Of a stretch of DNA of 64,000 nucleotides, positions 9,111 through 20,163 are shown piece by piece. A program made the translations under genes and the position numbers. This stretch comes from Ovis canadensis (Eukaryota; Chordata; Mammalia; Artiodactyla; Bovidae), in assembly GCF_042477335.2 (NCBI RefSeq), contig NC_091255.1:23972501-24036500 (forward strand), in the 5' to 3' direction. Below the pieces are notes generated by a model. The model did no database searches. It was given only the letters and a program-made list of their open reading frames with translations, and was not told the origin of the DNA. The stretch's first letter is position 1; the number at the start of each line of letters is the position of its first letter.

Positions 9111-10547
9111 GATCTGGCCACGCTAGTCTTGATGGCTCCTTCCTACTGCTTCTGGGATGTTCTGGGAGCATCTCCCGGCTGAGAGGGCACAGTCCCAACT
9201 CTTAACCAAAACCATTTTTAATTAAAGATAAAGGCCCCATTTCACAATTGCACAGAGACCATGATGACTGATGGCCTTTGGGAAGCTTCGGGGTGGCCTC
9301 CAGCAATCAGTGATTGTTGTCAGCACCGCCTAAGAGAAAGGCACACGTGTAAACATGTAAGCATCCCTATTAGAGATGATGGAAGGGAGGCCTGGAGAGG
9401 CAGAGCAAGTGGCCCAAGGCAGAGCAAGGCAAAAAGGCCTCCAGGCTTTTTGCAAAGTGCTCTGCTCACCCCATGTATCACTCGAAGCAGCCACTTGAGG
9501 AAGAGTGGATGTGGGCACGATGGTCAGGGCTGAGAGAGAGGGAAGGACCTAGGCTCATGTTTCTGGCCGTCGCAGCTTCCCGCCTCCAGCTAGCCCACTC
9601 TTAAGTCCCCTGCCCGGTGCAAACCCTGTGCAGTCCACAAACAACCTTCCTGGAGGGCTTCCTGGAAGAATCTTCAGTTGCTGAAAATGACCCTGGGGGA
9701 GCTGAGTTCAACTCCTGCTTCTCTGAACAGCACCCTGGGCAGAGAGGTTAGGTTGCTCAGAGTAAAGGAGGCAATGATTCTCTCTGTGGGAAGCTGGGGT
9801 CCAGTCCCCAGCACTGCACTGTGAGACTGACTGACCAACTCGAGGTGGGCTCGGGGGGAAAGTCTGACCCGGAGACATCGGGGTCAAGTTGCAGGAACTG
9901 GACTTGGGGAAGTAAAGGCTGGGGAGTTTCCACCCCTTCTTCATATGTTAACAACCTGGGCTCGCACCGGGAGTCCTGAGGGTAGAAATAGGACCTCAAG
10001 GTGGAGGGTCCCAGGGGTAAAGCCCTCATTTGCCCAGAAGCTGGGGGAGTGGCTGATTCTGGTCTCTGTTCTGTGTGACCTTGTTCGAGGTGCCTGCCCT
10101 CTCTGAATCTCACTGCCCCGCCCAATTAGAAAATTGCAAGGAGCCCTAGATTGTATCCAAGCCTTTTTCCAGTGAAGAGTCAAGGTGAGCCTCACTCACG
10201 GTCCATTAGCGGACTCCACAAGCCAGCAAGCTGAGGTCAGGGGTCATGCTTGACTCTGTTTGGTACTCCCCTCGTCCTCTATCTGGCTTCATCAAGATGT
10301 GTTAGTTGTTGGGGGATAAAAAGGAGAGAGATTCATTCATTCAAACCAGTGGGTGGTTAACAAAGCAATCAAGGCCTTGTTTAACCCCTAGCCGGTGAGC
10401 CCAGCCTCTCCCTTGTCACTCCAAGTGTCCACTAGGCTGAGCTTCATTCTTCCTCAAACGTGCCTGATCCCCTTGCCTACAATTCTCTCATTCATGACCT
10501 ACCTTGTATCTACTCATCTGTGAAGACTTAGTTTAAATGACTATGCG
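9111..10547. other. Unique sequence with a weak MIR trace
   Basis: A weak MIR-type segment (ctgtgtgaccttgttcgagg) lies near 10069-10088. Otherwise nothing recognised. Confidence 0.35.
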
Positions 10548-10664
10548 GGGACTCCCCGGACTGTCCAGTGGTTGATTCCATCCCTCCACTGCAATTGGTG
10601 CAGGTTCAGTCCCTGGTGGAGGAACTAGGATGCCCCATGCCTTACCTTGAGGCCAAAAAAAGGA
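10548..10664 (+). mobile_element. CHR-type tRNA-Glu SINE
   Basis: Starts 'ggggactccccggactgtcc', followed by 'agtggttgattccatccctc', the B box ggttcagtccc, 'ggaactaggatgccccatgc' and an A tail. A 43-base BovA remnant abuts its tail. Confidence 0.8.
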
Positions 10665-10707
10665 TTGTTGTTGTTGTTCAGTTGCTAAGTCGTGTCCGAC
10701 TCTAGAT
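10665..10707 (-). mobile_element. Short BovA remnant with (TTG)n end
   Basis: The segment 'cagttgctaagtcgtgtccg' is the 3' end of a BovA element in reverse complement; the preceding TTG repeats represent its CAA-type tail. Confidence 0.75.
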
Positions 10708-11059
10708 ACAACAGCAACAGAAGAGTTTGTGCAAAGCCTCCTGACCCCGCCCTGTGCTTGCCCTCCCTCAGCCCCTCCAGAGGACTTCATTGCTTCCTCC
10801 CTGATGTCCCAAGGGAGGGATCTTGTCCATTTTACAGGACACTTGCTGTCCTGCTGGGCAGGGTGTCTGTCTACTCGCCTGCTATGCACATGGGATGCTC
10901 AAGGCTCCTTTCAGCTTCCCCGTCTCAGCTTGCACAAGCCATCGCAATGAGCTTTCCCCACTAGCCCATCTTCTGAAGCGTCTCCAGTGTTACTTGCTTC
11001 ACGGGACACCATGATCTGTAACTTAAATACAAATATGTTGCTGATATCTTTGTTTTCTG

Positions 11060-11190
11060 TCCTCAATTCAGGAACACAATCCCAGTGCCTTTGTCTTGTT
11101 GGTATCTCCGGCACCTAGAATAGAGCCTGAAACACTACGCACACTCGGTGAAGATTTATTGAGTGAAAGCAGTGGTGAATGAATGACTCT
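11060..11190 (+). mobile_element. L2 3' end fragment
   Basis: Ends with 'gcacctagaatagagcctga', 'aagatttattgagtgaaa' and 'gaatgaatga', the diverged L2 terminus. Confidence 0.55.
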
Positions 11191-12640
11191 AAGGCCCTGG
11201 GAGAGCACTGATTGCTTTGCTCAGCCAATCTCCACCGTCCCTCCCTCCAGAGGCCGCGCTGTGAGTATCCTTTGGGGAAACTTCTCCTCTCTCTGTGCTG
11301 AGGCTGAGTAGGTCCAGCCTCTTCCCCAGTTGCAAAGCCAGGCCCTCCATCTAGGCTTGGCCCATCCGAGCATTCCTTCTCCCTGACCAGGAACAGGCAC
11401 TGGGCCACACTGTTCCACGGAGCCCCAATCCCAGGACACTTGCTGCCAACATGGTAGGATGTAAACTTGTTGCTGCCAGTGGGAAAGTCTGTCTGGGAAT
11501 GATGCCCACACAGGAGGAAGCTGATCCAAGAGATGGAGAGAGACAGGTTCCTGGCAACATTGCCAGAGCACCTGGATCCAGATGCGCCTGAAGCCACCCC
11601 TAGACTTTCCAGTTAGACGAGCCAGTGAGTTCTCATTTCTGCTTAAAGCTGATTTGAATTGTAATGTATTATTACAACTGGAACAGCCCTCATTAATGCC
11701 AACTGGGAAAGTGTGTTAAATCATCTTTTCATTATCACCTAGACTCCGACAGAGCCTGGCATGCAGTAGGCACTCCGATACATGTTTTGAGTGAATAGAT
11801 GGCAGTAGGCACTTTAAGAGGACGAATAACATCCCATTTACTTTAACATTTTCCCCTTTTCTCTCCAGACAAACGTTCAATACACATTATGCATGCGGTG
11901 AATGTTGATTGACCCCAGTTGGATGTGATTCATCTCCTTTTCTCTTCCCCCTTCTCTATTAACTTCCTATTCATGGAGGCCCCTGCCTCTTTCCCCCACC
12001 CTCTTTACAGCTCCCGAGTCCCCATTTTCTCATTCTTCTTTATCTTAATAATTACAATAGTTTGCAATTTATCATCCAGAAGAGGGCCATGTCCCAAGTT
12101 TCAAAATAACCTGGGAAGAAAAGTGAACGCTAATAAATAAAATCATAGGTATGGGGTATGCCCGGGCTGACCGAGTTACACACCCGCCACGTGGCTTGTA
12201 CAAGCGGTTCAGTTTCGCTTGACTCTCCAGAGAGGGGAAGGAAGCAGAGGGCATGGAAAAGCTCCCCTCATGTTGCCTCAGTCCTCTTTACCTTAGGAAG
12301 CAGGACACGATATTTGGAAGCAGCTACAATGATGAGGGTGCCCTTGTTTCTCATGGGTCCTGTCATTGGACCCAATGGAATTTGGAAATTAACCAGTCAT
12401 TAAAAAGAGAACTTGATATCATTAAGAACTTCAGCCACATGCAAAAGTAGAGACAGTCATATAGTCACCATCATATACTCATCCATCAATCTCAATAAAC
12501 TCACAATCTTCTTTCATCTCCATGCCCACCCACTCTCAATTACTTTGAAGTATATCATTTGTATGCAGCATTATAATATGCCATATTAAAGATATATTTA
12601 TACACATATAAATGTACTGAATATTTATTGCTAGATGATA
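11191..12640. other. Mostly unique sequence; small L2 trace
   Basis: A short L2-like end (gcctggcatgcagtaggcac, then gagtgaatagatgg) occurs at 11755-11805. From about 12450 the DNA becomes AT-rich. A weakly open minus-strand stretch at 11115-11597 shows no recognisable domain. Confidence 0.4.
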
Positions 12641-12647
12641 AATGCTC

Positions 12648-13480
12648 TTTTATTTTTTTAACAGAGTAATTTTTTTATTCATTAAAAAACTGATAAGGTA
12701 AAGATCCACTTCAAGAAGTTCCTCTTGTATGTTTTACTTGTTTTATTAGCAAATAAAGCATCTCATTAGCATCCCTATATGGGATGGCTTCATCTAGTCC
12801 TCAGACTCGGATCCATCTTTATCTTTACTAATTTGTAAGTAATGAAGTTTGGAAGTCTCCTTGTCAGATGCAGCCACACCAAACCAATCACAAAGATTGT
12901 TCTGTTCATGGAATTTATTTCTTGGTAAAGTATTTCAAATGTCTTTTGGATACCTGTTTATCAGAAGCAGCTGTGATTTTACTCTTGAAGTGTTGAAATG
13001 TGGACAGCCTTGCCAGGATTCCCAGTTTTTCCATTCATTGTAAGTTTCTCTTGTAGAAACTGTTCAAAATTTCCAGAATCAAAAATTCCATCTTCTACTG
13101 GATGCTGCTGCTGCTGCTGCTAAATCCCTTCAGTCGTGTCCAACTCTGTGCGACCCCATAGACAGCAGCCCGCCAGGCTTCCCCATCCCTGAGATTCTCC
13201 AGGCAAGAACACTGGAATGGGTTGCCATTTCCTTCTCCAATGCATGAAAGTGAAAAGTGAAAGTGAAGTTGCTCAGTCGTGTCCGACTCGGCGACCCCAT
13301 GGACTGCATGCAGCCCACCAGGCTCCTCTGCCCATGGGATTTTCCAGGCGAGAGCACTGGAGTAGGGTGCCATTGCCTTCTCCATCTACTGGATGAGTAA
13401 GGTCTAAATTGAACTTCCAGGTTGACTTAAGCTTCTTGTCATTCTTTGGCGCCATCTTGAAGACCAGTTGTGCGAGTAGA
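12648..13480 (-). pseudogene. RPL22L1 processed pseudogene, split by BOV-A2
   Basis: The parent family is eL22-like ribosomal protein 1, a component or modulator of the large ribosomal subunit. On the minus strand the ATG lies at 13455-13453 and starts MAPKNDKKLKSTWKF, continuing NLDLTHPV. Beyond the BOV-A2 insertion it resumes [17 protein letters not shown], then [15 protein letters not shown] frameshift and a TAA follow. Homology continues in other frames (SKRHLKYFTKK then a stop; NNLCDWFGVAASDKET) to an acidic SESED end and a TAG at 12796-12794. The CDS-equivalent without insert and duplicated target is about 371 bp, against 369 expected for a 122-codon RPL22L1. No introns, an AATAAA (minus strand, 12679-12674) and a downstream A-tract (12659-12648) mark it as processed. 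It is dead. The family call is confident; L22L1 fits better than L22 because of the N-terminus and the SESED end. Confidence 0.93.
13105..13384 (-). mobile_element. BOV-A2 SINE (BovA dimer), inside pseudogene
   Basis: Two BovA monomers joined by the 'gcatgaaagtgaaaagtg' type linker, with the terminal CTG repeat visible on the plus strand at 13103-13120. Perfect target-site duplication tctactggatg at 13094-13104 and 13385-13395. Confidence 0.95.
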
Positions 13481-13499
13481 GAATGGCCTTACCTTACTT

Positions 13500-13780
13500 G
13501 TTGTTGCTGCAAATTCTTTTGCCAGCATATGAAGACACCTAAAGCCCAGGCTGACCCTCTTGAAAGTGACGGGCCTCCTGGAGAGAGGCAGAGGCATAGT
13601 TGAGTGCATACCTATGAGTGACCTGATTACATTGGGCAGGATATCATCTGAGCAATTCCAGATGATACCTGCCCAAACTGGTGACTCAAAAAATCATGAG
13701 CATACAAAACAGCTGTTGATTCAAGTCACTACATTTTGGAGCACTTTGTTACTCAGCAATAGCTAATTGGTGCATACCCC
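13500..13780 (+). mobile_element. MaLR-like (MLT1-type) LTR fragment
   Basis: The 3' part reads 'tgactcaaaaaatcatgagc', 'gctgttgattcaagtcacta', 'cattttggagcactttgtta' and 'ctcagcaatagctaattgg', the typical end of MLT1/MST-type LTRs of mammalian MaLR (non-autonomous ERVL) elements. Non-coding and old. Confidence 0.55.
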
Positions 13781-13939
13781 AGAGTGAGTGTTAATCCCTT
13801 AATTTCATTAAACATCTAATTAGTACCAAAATTTTCTTGATTATATCATAAATGATTTTTCTACACTTTGCTTGTTTTTGTCAGGTTCCACTAAGGTGTG
13901 TGTATTTTGATTGATGGATAAGTCTTTTATGTGTCTTTT

Positions 13940-14930
13940 AATCTAGAGTTTCTATTTCCAATCTTTTTTTTTTTTTTGGCTGGAATTTATTTTTTAAAGG
14001 ACACCCTGTGTCCTTTATCCTGTAGACTTTTCCATAATCTGATTTTGCTGAATGCTATGTTGGCTTTGGGGGCTTCCCTGGTGGCTCAGATAGTAAAGAA
14101 TCTGCCTGCAATGCAGGAGACCTGGGTTTGATCCCTCAGCTGGGAAGATCCAGAGAAGGGAATAGCTACTCACTCTAGTATTCTTGCCTGGAGAATTTCA
14201 TGGACAGAGGAGCCAGGTGGGCTACATACAGGCCATGAGGTTGCAAACTAACACTTCATAGTGCATTTGGTGTGTTTCTTTGTCTCCAGATTACCTGTAA
14301 ACTGGCAATCAGTTAGGTCTGGAGGCTTGTTGGGGTCAAGGTTTGATTTATTTTGGTGCTGTGTTCTTCCAACAGGAGGTATCAATATCTTGTTGTTTTT
14401 TGGTCACGTGGCTGCCCTTTCTTAGATTGACTAATCCATTAGTTTTAACAAAATGATATGGCAGTTATTCACTCTTCATTTGTCAACCATAACAATTCTA
14501 TTAATATAAATTTCTTTTAATAAAGTATTTGGTTACCAATGCCACTGCATATAGAGCAAAGGCAGGAGAAGAGTTTGATTCTTTCCCTTTATTTGCCAAT
14601 TTTCAAAAGAATGAGCTTGTTCCTTAGCATCCTTTGGAGGTAACCAACAAAGTTGATTTTATTTGTTGAGCGTCATTATAAACTCACGAATTTAAACATT
14701 TTGATGTGTTTTTAATACAGGGAATTGTCCCCATTGATGCTGAAATTGCACCAGCTTTCACCAGTGGGAGCCTATTCAAGTTGGCTCCTGAGTCATTTTG
14801 ACACAAATCCCTTAATCGTTGATAATGTTTGATAGATTCCTTGTTTCTGGTATGAAGATGTTCTGGCTTATTTTGTACTTTTTCCTGTCTTGGGCTGAGC
14901 ATTAGCCTTTCCTTCAAGGATACTTAATTT
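13940..14930. mobile_element. Old L1M-like sequence with a Bov-tA insertion
   Basis: AT-rich sequence with 'tttatcctgtagacttttcc', 'acctgtaaactggcaatcag' and 'ggtctggaggcttgttgggg', motifs I associate with old L1M elements. A later part (gttggctcctgagtcatttt) also fits L1M. Orientation and subfamily are uncertain. Confidence 0.45.
14068..14248 (+). mobile_element. Bov-tA SINE
   Basis: Starts ggggcttccctggtggctca, has a near-consensus B box (ggtttgatccc), and its BovA part ends with altered sequence before the usual GACACGACTGAG, so the 3' end is degraded. Confidence 0.88.
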
Positions 14931-15430
14931 TTTTGACATAGTTATACATGATGTTTCACAGGAAGAAAAAGCTCTGATGAGCTTTCCCCTGCTCCCCGCC
15001 TTTTTTTTTTGGTGAGAACAGAAAGGCCAGAAATGGTCAAGGAGGTCAGATTGCTTGGCACAGATAGCTGGCTTTCCCTGAGATAAGTTCGGAAAAGTCT
15101 ACCAGGTAAGAGCATATCATTCTTAGGTTTGCAAAAGCAACAGTCTCAAGACAGATGACACTTCTTGGTGACCTACTGGTTTCCCTCAATGAAGAAGAAG
15201 AAATCTTAGCTTTGTAAACAAAGGTGCAAAAGGAAGAGTGATCTCAGAGCTGGTTGATTCCATGGATTGGAGTCTGAAGATGGAGAAGCACATGGAAATA
15301 TGACCTGTGGTCTGAGTCTTGAATGGGGCTCTTAGACCTACATCAGAGTGTGGACACAACCAACCTGCGGAGGCTGAGCTGTACCCCGAGGAGCAAGGGT
15401 GTCCGGGAGACCAACCACCCGTATGTCAGA
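14931..15430. other. Unique sequence
   Basis: A T10 run near 15001-15010 and AG-rich stretches; no recognised gene or repeat. Confidence 0.4.
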
Positions 15431-15560
15431 TGCCTCTTCTATTACTGATCCTGGGCAGTTAGCTTTTCTAAAGCCTGTTTTTCTCATCTGAGAACTAAAC
15501 TCACCCCTTCTGGACACACTTTGAGGATGAAATGAGATGATCAGGTGGAGATGGGACCAA
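15430..15560 (+). mobile_element. MIR-like fragment
   Basis: Shows 'tgatcctgggcagttagctt', 'tgtttttctcatctgagaac' and 'gaggatgaaatgagatgatc'. Confidence 0.5.
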
Positions 15561-15849
15561 CTTGCACTTCTTGACTTGAGCTCGTCTCATTTTCTTTCCC
15601 CTTCTTCCAGAGATCCATGCCCCTAGACTTTCTCCATTTGGTTCATTCCCCAAACTAATGTAGTGTCAAAAAGCTTCGTCATTTCTCTTAGGGGACAGAT
15701 TGACAGGGAACCACAGAGGCGGTGGAAGACCATTGCGCAGAGGCTCTGGGTCCACCGGGTTCACAGGGCTCCATGTGGGCTCCAGAGGGGCCTGGTATCG
15801 ATTCTCTCTGAGGCCATGGGCTGTTTCAGGGTCTCCCTGACTCCCTACT

Positions 15850-16345
15850 TTTTAAATAATTATTTTAATTTATTTATTTGATTGTGCCAAGTCTGTGTGC
15901 CAATACTTCAATACGTTGACCGTCTGATGTGAAGAGTCAGTCAGCTGTTGGAAAAGACCCTGATGTTGGGAAAGATTGAGGGCAGGACAATAAGGGGGTG
16001 ACAGAGGAAGAGATGGTTGGATGGTATCATCAATTCAATGGATGTGAGTTTATGCAAACTCTGGGAGATAGTGAAGGACAGGGAACCATGCAGTCCATGG
16101 GTCTGCAAAGAGTTGGACTTGACTGAACGAGAACAGCAACAACAGCAGCCAAGTCTTAGTTGCAGCACGTGGGATCTTCGATATTCGTTAGGGCATGTGA
16201 GGTCTTAGCTGTAGCATGTGAACTCAGTTGCAGCATGCAGGATCTAGCTCTCTGCCCAGGGCTTGAACCCAGCCCCCCTGCATCGGGAGTGGGAATATTA
16301 ACCATTGGACCCCTGGAGTCCCTATTGACGCCCTACCCGTGATGA
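15850..16345 (-). mobile_element. CHR-type SINE split by BovB
   Basis: The tail (an AT-rich stretch before gattgtgccaagtct) lies left of a BovB insert. The body resumes at 'ccaagtcttagttgcagcac' and runs to 'accattggacccctggagtc', the reverse complement of the tRNA-like head. The B-box region reads 'ggcttgaaccc' on the plus strand. Confidence 0.8.
15895..16147 (+). mobile_element. BovB 3' end, inserted in a CHR SINE
   Basis: Short 5'-truncated BovB: 'ttggaaaagaccctgatgtt', 'agagatggttggatggtatc', then 'gttggacttgactgaacgag' and an AGCAACA-type tail. A perfect 9-bp duplication gccaagtct flanks it (15886-15894 and 16148-16156). Confidence 0.93.
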
Positions 16346-16459
16346 TGATGGTGAAATTGATGATACCAGCAGTAATATTAGTAATTTTATGTAGCACCGA
16401 CCGAGCACTTTCTTTGTTCTGGGTTCTGTTTGAGGTATTATATGTGTGTTTCCATTTGT

Positions 16460-17110
16460 TCAAGCTACCATCGTCTCTCCTCTAGGTTATGCAATAACTT
16501 CCCAACTGACCTTCACCCCTGCTGCCCTCCATCTATTTTTCACAGGCTGTCCAGAGAGACCCTTTTAAAACACAGGTCAGATCATGTTATTCCTCAAAGG
16601 CTGTCAATGTCCTTTCATCTCACTATGAATAAAAGATAAAGCATGCACGGTGGTCATCAAACCCCTCATCTCCTGGTAGCTCACTGCCTCTCAGATCTCA
16701 TTACCCTTCTCCCCTTGCTGTAGCCACCCTGGCTTTTGATAAGCACACCTGTGCCCCAGAGTCTTCGCCCATGCTGTTCCTTCTGCATGGAAGGTTCCCC
16801 TCCCCACCCCTCCACCCTTTCGCTTCTTCCAGATTTCTGCACAAATAGGATCTCCTCAGCAGGTCTTCCCTTCCCTGATGGTTCTGCATAAACCAGCCCA
16901 CTCTTCTTGTCAGTTTCTAGCCTCATTTATTCATAGCGCTTCCACCACTTACTGTATTACACATTCACTCTTTGTGACTATCTGTCTCTGCTCCCTACAG
17001 TGCAAAGCCCACGAAAATAGGAATTTTTCATCTCTATCCTAAGCACCTAAGACAGTGACAGGTACATAATAGATGAGCAATAAATATCCATTGAATGAAT
17101 GATCACATAG
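16460..17110 (+). mobile_element. L2 LINE 3' segment
   Basis: Covers the end of the L2 ORF and its 3' UTR. 'gtcagatcatgttattcctc' matches the HKSDHVTP region of the L2 protein; 'gcccatgctgttccttctgc' and 'aggtcttcccttccctgatg' follow. It ends with 'gcaataaatatccattgaat'. Degraded and non-coding. Confidence 0.85.
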
Positions 17111-17230
17111 TAACTCAATAATCTTCTGTGCTAGGTACAATTATTTTTCCGTCTTTATAGGTGAAGAAGCTGAGGCAAAACTATTAAGTTGCCACTTTAA
17201 CTGGCAACCAGCTATTTGCTTAACATCTCG
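17111..17230 (-). mobile_element. MIR-like fragment
   Basis: Reverse-complement MIR motif with 'ttataggtgaagaagctgag' and 'ctattaagttgccacttt'. Confidence 0.45.
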
Positions 17231-17239
17231 TAACAAGTT

Positions 17240-17710
17240 AGTGGAAAGATGGAACTGGCTGATCAGGATGGCAAATGGAGACCATTGCCCAGAATCTCCT
17301 TCACCTCTTTCTTTTCCTCCTCGTTCACTATGGGAATTTATAGGGGATTTCTTCTTCCTCTCTACCCACGTGGGCTTCTGCCCTGGCCCCGTGTCTGCCT
17401 GTCTGCCCTGAATCTCAGGCTGGACGAAGTAGAAGGGAACCCAGAGGTCCCCTTACCCTCCCGATCTGCTTGGCCAGCTCCTTATATGCTCCTCCCGGCT
17501 GCCCCAAGAGTGCCTACCCCAGCAGAAGGATTCTCCATATCTGCAGATGCACCTGCTTCTGTCTGACAGTCAGAGATTACATAAAGTGGGGGGGGGGGTG
17601 AGAGAAGTTGCAGGGAGAGGAGGCAACTTGTTCATTTCTTTGCTCCCCTGAAAAATTTCCCATCTCTATCCCAGATACACAGGATGGAGGGGAAAGGTGG
17701 TCTGAAGCTT
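17240..17710. other. Unique sequence with a G11 run
   Basis: Pyrimidine-rich until 17570, then an uninterrupted G run at about 17588-17598. An open plus-strand stretch at 17249-17566 has no recognisable domain. Confidence 0.4.
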
Positions 17711-17720
17711 GATGGTTTGA

Positions 17721-17998
17721 TGCTGCTAAGCTGCTGCTAAGTCGCTTCAGGCGTGTCTGACTCTGTGCGACCCCATAGACGGCAGTCCACCAGACTCCCC
17801 CATCCCTGGGATTCTCCAGGCAAGAACACTGGAGTGGGTTGCCATTTCCTTCTCGAATGCATGAAAGTGAAAAGTCAAAGTGAAGTCACTCAGTCATGTC
17901 CGACTCTTCGCGACCCCATGGACTGCAGCCCACCAGGCTCCTCTGTCCATGGGATTTTCCAGGCAAGAGTACTGGAGTGGGGTGCCATTGCCTTCTCC
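17721..17998 (-). mobile_element. BOV-A2 SINE, complete
   Basis: Two BovA monomers with linker, reading from the tgctgctaagctgctgctaa end. Perfect duplication atggtttga at 17712-17720 and 17999-18007. Confidence 0.95.
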
Positions 17999-18009
17999 AT
18001 GGTTTGACA

Positions 18010-18775
18010 GGACCCATTTAAAATTTTTTTATTTTATTTTTAACTGAAATATAGTTGATTCACAGTGTTGCCTCATTTCTGCTGTACAGCAAAATGATTC
18101 AGTCATACATGTGTGTGTTAAAAGAGTTAGTGGCTCAGTTGTGTCTGACTCTCTGCAACTCTGTGAACTGTATAACCTGCTGGGCTCCTATCCATGGAAT
18201 TCTCCAGGCAAAAATACTAGAATGGGTTGCCATTCCCTTCTCCAGGGGATCTTCCCAACCCAGGGATCTAACCTGGATCTTCTGCACAGGAGGCAGGTTC
18301 TTTACTGTCTGAGCTTCCAGGGAAGCCCTTACATGTATACACATTCTTTTTTTGAATATTCTCCTCCTTTCTGGTTTATCATAGGATACTGAATACACTT
18401 ACCTGTGCTGTAGAGTAGGACCTGGTCGTTTATCTGCTCTCTCTATAAAAGCTTACATCTGTTAATCCCAACTTCCTGCTCCTTCCCCCTCCCATCGCCC
18501 CCCACCCCCTTGGCAATCACCCGTCTGTTCTCTGCATTGTGACTCTGTCTCTGTTCGTAGAGAGGTTCATCCCTGTCCTGTTTTAGATTCCACAGAGAAG
18601 TGACATCATACGGCACCCGTCTGTCTCTTTCTGACTTACTTCATTTAGCAGATAATCTCTAGTTGTGTCCGTGTTGCTGCAAATGCAGTATTTTGTGCTT
18701 TTTTATGGCTGAGTAGTATTCCACTGTATATATACACATCGTCTTTATCCATTCATCTGTCCACTGGGGTCAATT
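18010..18775 (-). mobile_element. L1 3' UTR with Bov-tA insertion
   Basis: Plus-strand motifs 'ctgaaatatagttgattcac', 'cctgtgctgtagagtaggac' and 'ggctgagtagtattccactg' are the reverse complement of artiodactyl L1 3' sequence, from the 3' end up to the end of ORF2. Interrupted at 18121-18329. Confidence 0.88.
18121..18329 (-). mobile_element. Bov-tA SINE inside L1
   Basis: Complete Bov-tA order with a degenerate B box (ggttagatccc on the minus strand). The short repeated acatgt on both sides (18107-18112, 18331-18336) is compatible with a duplicated L1 target. Confidence 0.9.
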
Positions 18776-19387
18776 TGATGTCATCACTTTAACAGAGCTA
18801 TGTCAAAAGAGCCATGTTGGCAATTCCCTTTGGGTTTTTGTTTTCATTAGGAAAATGATTAGGCTTGCACTCAGAGAAGTTTTTCCTTTGTAGCATACAG
18901 TTCTATGGATTTTGACAAATTCATAGTCTCATGCACCCACCACCATGATCCCGACACAGAATAGTTCTGTCACTACCAAATTCTCTTCTGTCCTGTCCTC
19001 TTCCCATGAACACTCCCCACCCACCCCCCCAACTTTGCCATCATTGGTATGCTATCCATCCTCGTAGTTTTCCCTTTTCTAGAAAGTCATGTCAATGGAA
19101 GTATACACTGTACGGCCTTTTGAGTTGGGATTCTTTCACTTACCAAATCTGTGATGCGTCTATGGTCTTGCTGCATGTGTTGACTGAGTATTCTTGTTTA
19201 TTGTCAAATGATGTTCCATTGTATGAATATACCACATTTATATTATGCATTCACCATTGAAGGGTATTCAGGTTGTTCCCAAGTTTTGACTACTCCACAT
19301 GCTGAGTGCAGGGTTTTGTGTGAATATACAAGTTCTCATTTTTCTTGGGTAAATACCTAGGACTAGGATTACTAGATCATGTGATAA

Positions 19388-19553
19388 GCCCTTTGTGACT
19401 CCATGGACTATACAGTTCATGGAGTTCTCCTGGCCCGAATACGGGAATGGGTAGCTGTTCCCTTCTGCAGCGGGTCTTCCTGACCCAGGAATCGAACCAG
19501 GGTCTCCTGCACTGCAGGCGGATTCTTTTCCAGCTGAGCTACCAGGGAAGCCC
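19388..19553 (-). mobile_element. Bov-tA SINE, 3'-truncated, inside L1M
   Basis: The tRNA-like head and B box (GGTTCGATTCC) are present. The last part of BovA (CGACTGAGCGACT) is missing, so the copy ends at about 19388. Confidence 0.88.
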
Positions 19554-19653
19554 TTAACTTTGTAAGAAACCGCCAAACTGTTTCTCAACAGTGGCTGAAC
19601 GTTTTGTTTTCCTATCAGCAGTATATGAAAGTTCCGTTCCTCACCAGCATTTC

Positions 19654-19875
19654 TTTTTAAGAAAAAAATAGTTTTATTTCCCTGTTTATGGCTGTGCTGG
19701 GTCTTTGCTACCGCACGCGCTTTTCTCTAGCACAGTGAGCGCGCTTCGCGTTGCGGTGGCTGCGCCTTGCAGTGTGTCTTGCTGCAGAGCGCACGCTTTA
19801 GGGCGTGTGGGCTTCAATAGTCGAGGCTCCCAGGCTCTAGAGCACAGGTGCAAAAGTTGTGATGCGTGCTCGCCG
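19654..19875 (-). mobile_element. CHR-1-like SINE tail region, CpG-rich
   Basis: Reverse complement of the long CHR-1 body (ggctgtgctgggtctttgct, ggcttcaatagtcgaggctc, ctctagagcacaggtg). The tRNA-like head is absent. Perfect 10-bp duplication ccagcatttc at 19644-19653 and 19876-19885. Confidence 0.88.
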
Positions 19876-20163
19876 CCAGCATTTCATATCGTCAGTTTAA
19901 AAAAGATTCTGCAGCCATGCTACCAGGTATATATGATACAGAAAACATCTTTGTATGTGTTTATTGGCTCTCGAGGAGTAAAACTGGCCACCCCAAAGTG
20001 TGTCTTTTTCGTATAAGTATTATTTCAGGCTGACTGCTTTAAAGAAACAGGAGACTTAGGAAATCTTTCTTTTTACTTACATTTCGCTTCTCAACTGCCT
20101 AAAAAAAAACTCTAGTTAAACAGCCTGGCTCAGGAAGTGAGCTACTGCCCTAGACAGCTATTA

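Larger units (their letters stand above)
18785..19960 (-). mobile_element. Old L1M with two SINE insertions
   Basis: Plus-strand text includes 'acagaatagttctgtcacta', 'gtattcttgtttattgtcaa', 'tcttgggtaaatacctagga' and 'gtaagaaaccgccaaactgt', the reverse complement of an old L1 3' UTR/ORF2 end. Split by Bov-tA (19388-19553) and CHR-1-like sequence (19654-19875). Confidence 0.8.

Noticed and set aside
11115..11597. Minus-strand 160-codon open frame
   Set aside because: No domain, overlaps an L2-like end, and two other minus frames are open over the same bases.
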